From: Dactylis glomerata
Taxonomy: Eukaryota > Streptophyta > Magnoliopsida > Poales > Poaceae
Length of the DNA: 64,000 bases
Assembly (NCBI GenBank): GCA_007115705.1
Contig: QXEO01000341.1
Location: 1,178,001-1,242,000 of the forward strand
Reading direction: 5' to 3'
Both the position numbers and the translations under genes were made by a program. Positions 9,760-20,257 of this stretch are shown here, piece after piece. Position 1 is the stretch's first letter, and every line of letters starts with the position of its first letter. The notes beneath the pieces were generated by a model. That model was not told the DNA's origin. It saw only the letters and a program-made list of their open reading frames with translations, and ran no database searches.

Positions 9760-11459
9760 TGATGGGTTCGTAGCATAGAAAACAAAAAAAATTCATACGC
9801 ATGAACACATAAACTAGCCAAGAACATCTACAAGATGGTAGCAACGGAGACTAAACCTCAAAGACCGGTAGCGGGGATTACGTTCCCGCACAAACATTGC
9901 CGATGGAGAGTCAAGGAAGACGCACGTAGTCGACATAGTCGTTCACTTGACGTAGTCGACGTAGTGGTTCACTTGACGATCACGAGATCGTGTATACGGT
10001 GCCACAACCGGCAGCGCCCCCGTGCTCGGTCACACGTACGGCTCATCATCGACTCCTCCACGCCCTTGGTCCAGCGGGGCAGCGGAAGAAGGGATCCGCC
10101 GGACACTCCAACACTCACTTCTTCAAGTGTGTGAAACCCGAACTAACAATCTGGCAGAGCTTCGCTAAGCCAAGATGGATTTGGGGCAGCAACTTTGCGG
10201 GAGAGGGAAGAACAAAAAGTGTGTGAAACTTGGAGGAGAGGGGGGGGTTTATAGGGGAGGAGGGGGCAGCCCCCCTTGGGGGGTGCACCGGCCCCTAGGA
10301 GGAGGTCCTCCTCCTCATCATGGTGGTCACCCCCCCTTCATTCCCTTCATGGTGGTAACCCCCTCATCAACATGAGGTAACCCCCATTTTAATTTTGCAT
10401 GACATTCATGCTATTTAAAATTCACACTTATTGATTTAATAAAACATTTTTATTTCTTTAATATTTGTTAATTCATTCAATTAACAAACATTAAAAAATA
10501 CACCCTTGAGTTATTTCAATATCCCGAAACAGTTTCGGTGCTTTTCTGAAACAATCCTCATGCTGTCCTGTAATTCGATCAGAGTATCGTATCCACTCAA
10601 AAACGATAGCGAACCTTAAGTGTGTCACCCTATGGTTCGTGAATAACGTGGACATGATCGAGACTCCTCTCTGATCAATAATCATCAGCGGGATCTGGAA
10701 ATACATGATGACTCCCACTTACTCAACGATGAACTAGTGATCGTGTGAACCAATAATGAACATAGTTAATTCCTTTTGTCTCACGATATTATTACTTGTC
10801 CGAGATCCGATCATTTGGTATCAACCATACTAGTTCGATCTCGTTCCTGACAAGTCTCTTTACTCGTTCCATGATAATGCATTCCCGTGACCTAGTCACA
10901 TACTTGCAACCAATTCTAATGCAATATCACCGAGAAGGGCCCAGAGAATATCTTCCCGTCATCGGGTCGGACAAATTCCACTCTTGATCCATGAGCCTCA
11001 ACTAATACTTTCAGAATACCCAAATCAACCTTTATAATCACCCTGTAATGGTGTGACGTTTGATATCATCAAAGCACTCTTCCGGCATCAGTGATTAACA
11101 TGATCTCATGGTCTGAGGATTAGAACTATTTCGTATGAGTTTGATATAGCAATGAACTTGATGACTTGATCGTATTGCTATTCATACTATGGGTGTGAGT
11201 GTTCATCACATCATTCTTCTAATGATATGACCTCGTTATTAACAACATCCAATGTTCATGATCAGGAAACCTTGATCATCGGTTAATCAATGAGCTAGTA
11301 TAAAAGAGAGGCTTTACTAGGAACCCTTTTAGTTTATTAATCACACAAGTATTAATGTTTCCGATTAATACAATTCTAGCATGAGAAATAAACATCTATT
11401 ATGAACACGGAATAATGTAATAACAACTTTATTATTGCCTCTCGGGCATATTACTTTCA
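9760..11459 (-). repeat. 3' LTR of Copia1 (1700 bp)
   Basis: Bounded by the target duplication on the left and, on the right, by a minus-strand polypurine tract AAGTGGGAGAC (plus strand 11460-11470). It contains a minus-strand TATA box (TATAAA, 10248-10253), a 26-bp duplicated motif around 9925-9985 (GTAGTCGACGTAGT...TTCACTTGAC), and a C-rich/G-rich block near 10240-10380. Matches 25128-26829. Confidence 0.9.
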
Positions 11460-11470
11460 GTCTCCCACTT

Positions 11471-11766
11471 GCACTAGAGTCAATAATCTAGATTACATAG
11501 TGATGAATCTAACACCCATTGAGTTCTGGTGCTGATCATGTTTTGCCTTGGGGAGAGCTTTAGTCAACGGGTCTGCCACATTCAGATCCGTGTGTACTTT
11601 GCAAATCTTTATATCACCATCCATGACATGTTCACGGATGGAGTGAAATCGGCGCTTGACATGCTTGAATTTCTTATGAGACCTTGGCTCCTGAGTATTG
11701 GCTATGGCACCATTGTTGTCACAATAGATAACCATTGGATCCAATGCACTCAGAACCACACCCAGT
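11471..11766 (-). pseudogene. Copia1 pol, C-terminal RNase H segment
   Basis: On the minus strand from 11766 the frame contains DNNGAIANTQEPRSHKKFKHV and KVHTDLNVADPLTKAL, the conserved C-terminal RNase H blocks of Copia pol, with the final catalytic Asp in NVADPL. It ends just before the PPT. The upstream part of the same domain is at 20258-20511; Athila1 separates them, and the frame continues without change once its 8.5 kb and one TSD copy are discounted. Confidence 0.85.
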
Positions 11767-13410
11767 TGATACATCTCCAACGTATCTATAATTTTTGATG
11801 CTCCATGCTTGTTTTTACACCATTTGCCTACTGTTTTGTTACACTTCGTGGCACTTTTATGCATTTTCCGGAACTAACCTATTAAAAGTCGCCATAGTGC
11901 CAGTTCCCTGTTTTCTGCTGTTTTTGTGTTTCAGAAGTGATACACAGGAAATATTCTCGGAATTGGACGAAACAAGTTCCTGAAGTCTTATTTTTCCCGG
12001 AAGCTTCCAGAGATCCAAAGAGAAGTTGAGGGGGGCCACGAGGGCCCCACACACCAGGGCGGCGCGGCCAGGGGCCTGGCCGCGCCCCCTATGTGTGAGA
12101 GCCCCTCGGGCCACTTCTGACGATGCCCCTTCGCCTATAAAGACCCCTCGATGGAAAAAACCTAAGGACCCCGATCAATTTTCCAGAACACATCGCGATT
12201 CACCGCCGCCGTCGACCTGAAGATCGGGAGGGTCCAGAAGCTCTTCCCGGCACCCTGCCGGAGAGGGGAATCGCCACCGGAGGTCTTCATCGCCATGCTT
12301 GCCTCCGGAGCAATGAGTGAGTAGTCTACCTTGGACTATGGGTCCATAGCAGTAGCTAGATGGTTGTCTTCTCCAACATGTGCTTCATGTTTAGATCTCA
12401 TGAGCTGCCCTACATGATTGAGATCACCGTTATGTAATTCTACATGTTTGGTTTGTTGGGATCCAATGAATATTGGTGTTATGATTGAGTTGCTATACTA
12501 AAATATATCTTATGTTATCTCTATGTTGTTTATGATCTTGCATGCTCTCCGTTGTTAGTAACTATCTTGGCCGAGTAGTTGCTAGTGACTCCAAGAGGGG
12601 GTATTTATGCTCGATAGTGGGTTCATGCCTCTATTTAATCTGGGGGAGTGACAGATGCCTGTAAGGTTGTAGATGTGCTGTTGCTACTAGGGAGAAAACA
12701 ACATTCATATGCTCAAGGGCATATGCTTTGTTTACATTACACACTTTGCTTAATGCAATTATCTGTTGTTCGCAACTTAATACTTGTGGAGTTCTCGGAT
12801 TGATTCGCCACAAGTGGATTATTAGTCATAGATGCAGTTCGATGGTGGTCTATGTATTTTGTTGTAATTTCCAGAGTAAATCGCATAGTGATCTTCTCGA
12901 CATATCACGTTTATCTTTATTCTATCAATTGCCCAACTGTAATTTGTTTACCCAGCATGTGTTATTTATCTTATGGAGAGACACCACTAGTGAACTGTGG
13001 ACCCCAGTCCTATTTCCATCATATTGTTATCACCTGTTTACTTTACTCGCACTGTTTACTTTACTCGCATTCTTCTACTGCTTTCCACTCGATACGCTCA
13101 TACCCTTTGTTTCAAGCAAACCGGTGAGATTGACAACCTCATTGCAAGTTGGGAGCAAAGTATTTGGTTGTGTTGTGTGCAGGTTCCGCGTTGCAGCTAG
13201 TAAGCAAAGCTTGGATGAGGCGCCATATATAAATTGTCCAAAGCTGTCGCAAACTAGCAAGCATCACCTACAGTTGTATTGTCCGCTCTTCTCCTGATCG
13301 ATAAACCTTGGTTTCTTAACTGAGGGAAAATCTTGCTGCTATATTCATCACACCTTCCTCTTGGGGTTCCCAACGGGCCGGTTATTTACTTCATCAACTC
13401 GGTAGCATCA
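11767..13410 (+). repeat. 5' LTR of Athila1 (1644 bp)
   Basis: Starts TG, ends CA, with a TATA box TATAAA at 12136-12141. A GC-rich block (12020-12110) precedes the TATA box, and the downstream part is AT-rich. Nearly identical to 18605-20252. Confidence 0.95.
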
Positions 13411-13421
13411 AGCTCTTTTTC

Positions 13422-13440
13422 TGGCGCCGTTGCCGGGGAA
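13422..13440 (+). promoter_or_regulatory. Primer-binding site of Athila1
   Basis: TGGCGCCGTTGCCGGGGAA, 11 bases after the LTR end. It is complementary to the 3' end of tRNA-Asp, the usual primer in Athila elements. Confidence 0.85.
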
Positions 13441-13606
13441 GAGTGGAAGACCTCTGCAAGGGGAGTTTTTCGCACGCACATCCTTTACTTTGTTTTATTG
13501 TTTTGCTTTACTTTATTTATTTTACCTGCATCGTTTTATATCAAAAACCCAAAAAATTAGAATCCTTGGTAGTTGTTTTTACTTGTCTGCTTTTAGTTTT
13601 GCTGAA

Positions 13607-15670
13607 ATGGCTAATCCTAAAAACACCAAGCTGTGTGACTTTACTAGCACGAACAATAGTGATTTTATCTACACTCCTATTGCACCACCTGCTCCTGTTG
13701 CAAACTTTTATGAGATTAAGCCTGCTTTATTGAACCTTGTTATGAAAGAGCAATTCTCTGGTGCTAGTACTGAAGATGCTGCAGCTCATCTCAACAATTT
13801 TGTTGAGCTATGTGAGATGCAGAAATATAAGGATGTAGAAAGTGATATTATTAAGCTCAAGTTGTTTCCTTTTTCTTTGAGAGGAAAAGCTAAAGATTGG
13901 TTGCTGTCTTTGACTAAGAATAGTATTGATTCATGGGCTAAGTGCAAGGATGCTTTTATTGGTAGATACTATCCTCCTGCTAAGATTATATCCTTGCGTA
14001 GCAATATTATGAAGTTTACTCAGTTTGATAATGAACATGTTGCTCAAGCTTGGGAAAGAATGAAATCTATGATAAAGAATTTCCCCACTCATGGACTGAC
14101 TACTTGGGTGATTGTCCAAACTTTTTATGCAGGACTGAATTTTTCTTCGAGGAACCTACTTGATTCAGCTGCTGGAGGCACTTTTATGTCCCTTACCTTG
14201 GGCGCCGCAACAAAGCTACTTGACAACATGATGGTAAATTATTCCGAATGGCACACCGAGAGAGCTCCACAAGGTAAGAAGGTAAATTCTGTTGAGGAAA
14301 CCTCTTCCTTGAGTGATAAGATTGATACCATTATGGCTTTGCTTGCTAATGATAGGACTCATGTTGATCCTAATAATGTTCCTTTAGCCTCTTTGGTTGC
14401 TCAAGAAGAGCATGTTGACATGAATTTCATTAGAAATAATTATTTTAACAACAATGCTTATAGGAACAATTTTGCTAGTAACAATTATAGGCTGTATCCT
14501 TCTACCAATGGTAATGGTTATGGTAATTCTTATGGTAATTCCTACAACAACAGTAGGGCCGCGCCCTCTGAACTTGAAGTCATGCTCAAAGACTTCATGG
14601 TAAAACAATCCGCTTTTAACAAGTCTATTGAGGAAAAGTTAGGCAAAATTGATATTCTTGCTTCTAAAGTTGATAGCCTTGCTCATGATGTTGAAATTCT
14701 GAAATTAAAAGTGTTGCCTAATGATGTGAAAGAGAACAATGTTTTTGCTACTGCTAATGCTATTCAAGTTGGAATTGATGAAAATGTTAGATTGTTAGCG
14801 GAATTGCATGCCAGGTGGGAAAGAGAAGATGAGATGGCTAGAGAGATGAAGGTATGTACCATTACTACCTCTAATGATGTTGCTCCTAATTCTAGCAATC
14901 CTCTTACTTTTATTGGTGTAGAGAAAACTCCCACTCCTTATGTTAAGAAGCCTAAAACTGCCAAAACTTTTTCTCAAAAGAGTGCTGAAATTTTTCGGAG
15001 TGTAGGAGATGATAGCTCTACTTCTTTTAATGATTTTGATGTTGCTGGCTGCAATATATCTGAAGTTATTTTGTTCTTGCAAAAGCTTGCTTTGACTTCC
15101 AATGCTAGTTCTTTAAATATTGCTTTTACTAAGCATATTACCAATGCTCTCATGAAAATTAAGGATGAAACGTTGCAGCAAAAAGCTTCCATTCCCAAGA
15201 AGTTAGAAGATGGTTGGGAACCCATCATTGATATGCATGTTAATGGTTTTGATTGCCATGCTTTATGTGATCTAGGTGCTAGTATTTCTATCATGCCTAG
15301 AAAAATTTATGACATGCTTGATTTACCACTGCTTGAAAAGTGTTATTATGATGTTCCTATTGCTGATGTTGCTAAGAAGAAACCTTTGGGAAGGATTAAT
15401 GATGTTCTTATTGTGGTTAACAATAACCTTGTTCCCGTTGATTTTCTCGTTATGGACGTTGAATGCCATGCTTCATGTCCTATTATTTTGGGAAGACCCT
15501 TTCTTCGAACTGTAGGTGCCATTATTGATATGAGAGAAGGCACCATCAAATATCAATTTCCACTCAAGAAAGGTATGGAACACTTCCCTAGGAAAAGAAA
15601 GAAATTACTTTTTGACTCTATTCTTAGAGCAAATTATGAGCTTGATGCTTCATCACTTGATGTTACTTGA
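13607..15670 (+). CDS. Gag-protease polyprotein of Athila1 (687 aa, intact)
   Basis: The start is the ATG at 13607 (MANPKN); the frame is open further upstream into the PBS, but that is leader. Residues about 30-210 are a helical retrotransposon gag core (KLFPFSLRGKAKDWLLSL, WAKCKDAFIGRYYPP, FYAGLNFSSRNLLDSAAGG). A low-complexity Asn/Tyr/Gly-rich stretch follows (about 260-320), then a possible coiled coil (about 325-380). No zinc knuckle is seen. The C-terminal third is an aspartic protease with active site CDLGASISIMP and flap-side block PIILGRPFLRTVGAIID, as in Athila. The ORF ends at TGA 15670 without entering RT. It would form particles but needs another element's polymerase. No stops or frameshifts were noticed. 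Confidence 0.9.
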   Translation: MANPKNTKLCDFTSTNNSDFIYTPIAPPAPVANFYEIKPALLNLVMKEQFSGASTEDAAAHLNNFVELCEMQKYKDVESDIIKLKLFPFSLRGKAKDWLLSLTKNSIDSWAKCKDAFIGRYYPPAKIISLRSNIMKFTQFDNEHVAQAWERMKSMIKNFPTHGLTTWVIVQTFYAGLNFSSRNLLDSAAGGTFMSLTLGAATKLLDNMMVNYSEWHTERAPQGKKVNSVEETSSLSDKIDTIMALLANDRTHVDPNNVPLASLVAQEEHVDMNFIRNNYFNNNAYRNNFASNNYRLYPSTNGNGYGNSYGNSYNNSRAAPSELEVMLKDFMVKQSAFNKSIEEKLGKIDILASKVDSLAHDVEILKLKVLPNDVKENNVFATANAIQVGIDENVRLLAELHARWEREDEMAREMKVCTITTSNDVAPNSSNPLTFIGVEKTPTPYVKKPKTAKTFSQKSAEIFRSVGDDSSTSFNDFDVAGCNISEVILFLQKLALTSNASSLNIAFTKHITNALMKIKDETLQQKASIPKKLEDGWEPIIDMHVNGFDCHALCDLGASISIMPRKIYDMLDLPLLEKCYYDVPIADVAKKKPLGRINDVLIVVNNNLVPVDFLVMDVECHASCPIILGRPFLRTVGAIIDMREGTIKYQFPLKKGMEHFPRKRKKLLFDSILRANYELDASSLDVT

Positions 15671-18604
15671 TTCGCAATTTTCAGCGCCTAGCTCAAAGGC
15701 GTTAAAGAAAAGCACTCTTGGGAGATAACCCAATGTTTTATTTTCAGTACTTTTTCTTTTATTTGAGTCTTGGAAGTCATTACTACTGTAATGACCGCTC
15801 CTTATCCTTTTTATTTTATTGTTGTGCCAAGAGAAGCCTCTAATTCGAGTGAGGTAAAGATTTGGGGATGTTGCTGTCCTGAAACTGTTTTCGGTGCTGC
15901 ACCGTAAAAATTCGTATAAATTCTATGTATATCTTTTGTACCTGAGATTTCTTGTGCATATGCCCCAGGTTATATCCAAACTTTCGTTAGTTTAACACTT
16001 TTTGATTTGAGCAACAGAGAACCCCTCAAAAATTCGGCCTTTGTCAGCTGTTCTGTTTTGACAGATTTCTGCCAATATTTGTGTTTGCCGCTTTATCGCT
16101 TTCTTTTGAGTTCTTTTGATCACGGAACTTTTGGGGAAGGTGCTACAGTAGTATATGCTATATATGTGGTTGGTCTTTGGGTTGAAACTTGAAGCAAAAA
16201 GAGGTTGATTATATGTTATGCCTACACTAATGTTGCTAATAGATTTGTGTTTAGTGTTGTATGAAGGAAGTTTTCAAGTGTAGGGATTGGAGAATGATGA
16301 GATGAGTTGAAGAATGGACAAAAGCTCAAGCTTGGGGATGCCCATGCATCACCCCAAGAAATATCCAAGAAGTACAAGCGTCAAAGCTTGGGGATGCCCC
16401 CGAGGCACCCCTTCTTCATCGGCAAAAATCAGGTCACCTTTCAAGACACTATATTTTTATTGCGTCATGCACTATGTGTTTTTCTTGGAGCATCAGTTGT
16501 TTTAGTTTTCTTAGTTAGTTTAGTTTTGTTTGCTGCAATAAGTGGTTGGACCCCAACAAATTTCCTTCGGAGGAGAAGTTGCCTTGCTTTTCATTTGCCA
16601 AGAACACTCAGTTTTTCACTCTTATCGTTCACCAAGTGTTCTTCTTTTTCTGCTACTGCTTTTGGTTTTTGTTTTCGCCTTGATACGCGTTCAGATCTTC
16701 TTATATCTTTTCATCAAGGTGTATTTTTGCCTCTGATCTTTATTGGTTTTCATCAAAAGAGGTGTCTTAAAAAAAATTCAAATGGTGTTGGAAAAGAGAA
16801 AAAGCTTTGTGCAAAATTGTGGTACAAGAAGGAGCTTGTGTAGACTGCGGCTTAGGCTTTTTCATGTCATGCTTGATGTCTTTTTGATAGTATGCTTAGT
16901 GGTTTTGCTGAAGCATGACTTGTCTCAAATAACTGAGATTGCTTAATGAGCCTCTGAAAAAATCATGCGTTGTTTTTATTGTTTGGAAGCATTATTTTGG
17001 TTTTCTCCTTGATGCTTTATTTGGGTTGACTTGGCGCATGCTCACACATGTTAGACTCTTACAAAGTCGCCAATAGCCTTCATGATCATTTAGTTTTGAC
17101 TTTTGATGCCATCTTATGCTTCTTTTAATGTCGCTTTGTCGCTTTGCATGATTATGGCCATTATTGCTCTCTTAGTTGGTCGCTCCCAGTCTTTTGCTAG
17201 CCCTCGCCTTGTACTGAGTATGAGCTCTACTCGTGCATCCAACTCCTAAAAGCCAAAGTTTACCAAAGTGTCCACCATACATACCTACTAGTAATTTGCT
17301 ATTCCAACTAAATTTGACTTGCTTTTATTTTCTCTTCAAATTAAACTCTTACCAGTGTTATGCGAAAATTGGTCAGTAAAGCTCTCACAAACCGGAAGGC
17401 ACACTTTACTTTTTTCTGTTCTTAAAAATTTGACATTGTGGTCTTTCATGTTGAGTTGTTATGCTTGCAAGTTGTAAGTTGGATTCTAGCCCAACCATGC
17501 CGTCATGGGGCAAGCTTTCAACATTGCACTTCTTATTTGAGTTGATATCGTGATCTTTTGTTTATGGATGCCCGCGGTGTGAAATGAATTGGGAATCTTG
17601 CAGGGATCATGGAGTTTGTATATGTGTTAGGGAAACGCCTGGGCCGCCAATCTAAGCCATGCATAATTCATAGTGGAAATTTGCAGCATACCCATGGTGG
17701 ACATTCGACGACGCATCTCACAATAAAAAGCTAAACAAATGGCAAATAAAAGAGATGTCGAGGTGTTCATTGTCTGCTTGTCCTATCATTTTGATGTGGG
17801 CTTGTTCCATGTCATCGGGCACGGAGGTACCCCATTGGCGGTTTTCAATGATACATATATACTTACAATGACAAGAGCCTTGCTTGGGACTCTAAGTTGA
17901 GTAGCATGAGGTTTGGGTACTCGTATTCACGGGACATGAGGTTTTCAACTTATGATTTGTCAAGCATATGCATCATAATTGTTCTCACATTAACTCTAAC
18001 CATTCAAGATGCTTATGATGGGGGCAATGAGAGCTCAAAGCCGGTAAGTACCATAATTTTTGAAGGTTATAAAACTTGCAATCACTGCTTCCCTCTGCGA
18101 AGGGCCTTTCTTTTACTTTTATATTGAGTCACCACCTTCTTTCTTCATGCACCATAAGAGAGCAAAGTTGTCATTCTTAGTATAATGTGCATTGTCCCAA
18201 AGTTTTCATTGATTGATTCATATTGTTGGTTTCACTTGTTCTCAAATTATTTGTATCTAGTCGCCCTCTTAAACTTGAAGGTGTCCTATGCATTTATATT
18301 TTGCATGAAGGACAAGCTGAAAACCATTTGTATGTTTTTCTTTATGATTTGAACACACGTTTGACTTTCATTGTTTCATTTTCATGATCTTTTGTTTGTG
18401 TTCATTTGCATGTTTACAACATGGTTGCTAAGTTCTTATTGTCAATATTATATCTTTCATGCCCATGTTTGAAGTTCTTATGATCCCAGCTCACAATGCT
18501 TACATATATGATCAAGATTGTGTAGGTGCATGTCACCTCAAAAATTATTCTTTTGTTATCACTTACCTACTCGAGGACGAGCAGGAGTTAAGCTTGGGGA
18601 TGCT
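15671..18604 (+). other. Athila1 3' non-coding region and polypurine tract
   Basis: About 2.9 kb without a credible ORF; the longest open frames have no domain signature. PPT-like AGCTTGGGGATGCC occurs at about 16329-16342 and 16384-16398, and the functional tract AGCTTGGGGATGCT (18591-18604) abuts the 3' LTR. In autonomous Athila elements this interval holds pol and sometimes an env-like gene; neither is present. Confidence 0.75.
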
Positions 18605-20252
18605 TGATACATCTCCAACGTATCTATAATTTTTTATACTCCATGCTTGTTTTTACACCATTTGCCTACTGTTTCGTTACACTTCGTGGCACTTTTATGC
18701 ATTTTCCGGAACTAACCTATTAACAAGTCGCCACAGTGCCAGTTCCCTGTTTTCTGCTGTTTTTGTGTTTCAGAAGTGATACACAGGAAATATTCTCGGA
18801 ATTGGACGAAACAAGTTCCTGAAGTCTTATTTTTCCCGGAAGCTTCCAGAGATCCGAAGAGAAGTTGGAGGGGGGCCACGAGGGCCCCACACACTAGGGC
18901 AGCGCGGCCAGGGCCTGGCCGCGCCCCCTATGTGTGAGAGCCCCTCGGGCCACTTCTGACGATGCCCCTTCGCCTATAAAGACCCCCCGACAGAAAAAAC
19001 CTAAGGACCCCGATCAATTTTCCAGAACACATCGCGATCCGCGGCCGCCGTCGACCCGAAGATCGGGAGGGTCCAGAAGCTCTTCCCGGCACCCTGCCGG
19101 AGAGGGGAATCACCACCGGAGGTCTTCTTCATCACCATGCTTGCCTCCGGAGCGATGAGTGAGTAGTCTACCTTGGACTATGGGTCCATAGCAGTAGCTA
19201 GATGGTTGTCTTCTCCACCATGTGCTTCATGTTTAGATCTCATGAGCTGCCCTACATGATTGAGATCACCATTATGTAATTCTACATGTTTGGTTTGTTG
19301 GGATCCGATGAATATTGGTGTTATGATTGAGTTGCTATACTGAAATATATCTTATGTTATCTCTATGTTGTTTATGATCTTGCATGCTCTCCGTTGTTAG
19401 TAGCTATCTTGGCCGAGTAGTTGCTAGTGACTCCAAGAGGGGGTATTTATGCTCGATAGTGGGTTCATGCCTCTATTTAATCTGGGGGAGTGATAGAAAC
19501 CTCTAAGGTTGTAGATGTGCTGTTGCTACTAGGGAGAAAACAACATTCATATGCTCAAGGGCATATTCTTTGTTTACATTACACAGTTTGCTTAATGCAA
19601 TTATTTGTTGTTCGCAACTTAATACTTGTGGAGTTCTCGGATTTATTCGCCACAAGTGGATTATTAGTCATAGATGCAGTTGGATGGCGGTCTATGTATT
19701 TTGTTGTAATGCCCAGAGTAAATCGCATAGTGATCTTCTCGACATATCACGTTTATCTTTATTCTATCAATTGCCCAACTGTAATTTGTTTACCCAGCAT
19801 GTGTTATTTATCTTATGGAGAGACACCACTAGTGAACTGTGGACCCCGGTCCTATTTCCATCATATTGCTATCACCTGTTTACTTTACTCGCACTGTTTA
19901 CTTTCCTCGCATTATTCTACTGCTTTCCACTCGATACGCTCGTACCCTTTGTTTCAAGCAAACCGGTGAGATTGACAACCTCATCGCAAGTTGGGAGCAA
20001 AGTATTTGGTTGTGTTGTGTGCAGGTTCCGCGTTGCAGCTAGTAAGCAAAGCTTGGACGAGGCGCCATATATAAATTGTCTGAAGCTGTTGCAAACTAGC
20101 AAGCATCACCTACAGTTGTATTGTCCGCTCTTCTCCTGATCGATAAACCTTGGTTTCTTAACTGAGGGAAAATCTTGCTGCTATATTCATCACACCTTCC
20201 TCTTGGGGCTCCCAACGGGCCGGTTATTTACTTCATCAACTCGGTAGCATCA
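18605..20252 (+). repeat. 3' LTR of Athila1 (1648 bp)
   Basis: Same ends as the 5' LTR, with a TATA box at 18975-18980. It differs from the 5' LTR by scattered substitutions and a few small indels, and is followed by the second copy of CCAGT. Confidence 0.95.
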
Positions 20253-20257
20253 CCAGT

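Larger units (their letters stand above)
11767..20252 (+). mobile_element. Athila1: Athila-lineage Gypsy element with gag-protease only
   Basis: 8486 bp, two LTRs starting TGATACATCTCC and ending GGTAGCATCA, perfect target duplication CCAGT (11762-11766, 20253-20257), tRNA-Asp-type PBS, PPT AGCTTGGGGATGCT, and one long intact ORF. No reverse transcriptase, RNase H or integrase is present, so it is non-autonomous. LTR sequence and layout resemble the Sabrina/WHAM group of wheat as I recall it. It sits in the RNase H domain of Copia1 and is therefore the youngest layer there. Confidence 0.9.

Noticed and set aside
12728..13297. 189-codon hydrophobic open frame in the Athila1 5' LTR, repeated at 19570-20139 in the 3' LTR
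   Set aside because: Its presence in both LTRs follows from LTR identity, not selection. It has no domain signature and lies in AT-rich LTR sequence.
13422..13440. tRNA-like matches at primer-binding sites (also 7194, 25114, 27560, 44995, 50028, 61393)
   Set aside because: Only 13-19 bases complementary to tRNA 3' ends; no tRNA gene or cloverleaf is present.
16307..16843. 178-codon open frame in the Athila1 3' region considered as an env-like gene
   Set aside because: Hydrophobic by AT-rich composition, overlaps the PPT-like repeats, no start context or motif.
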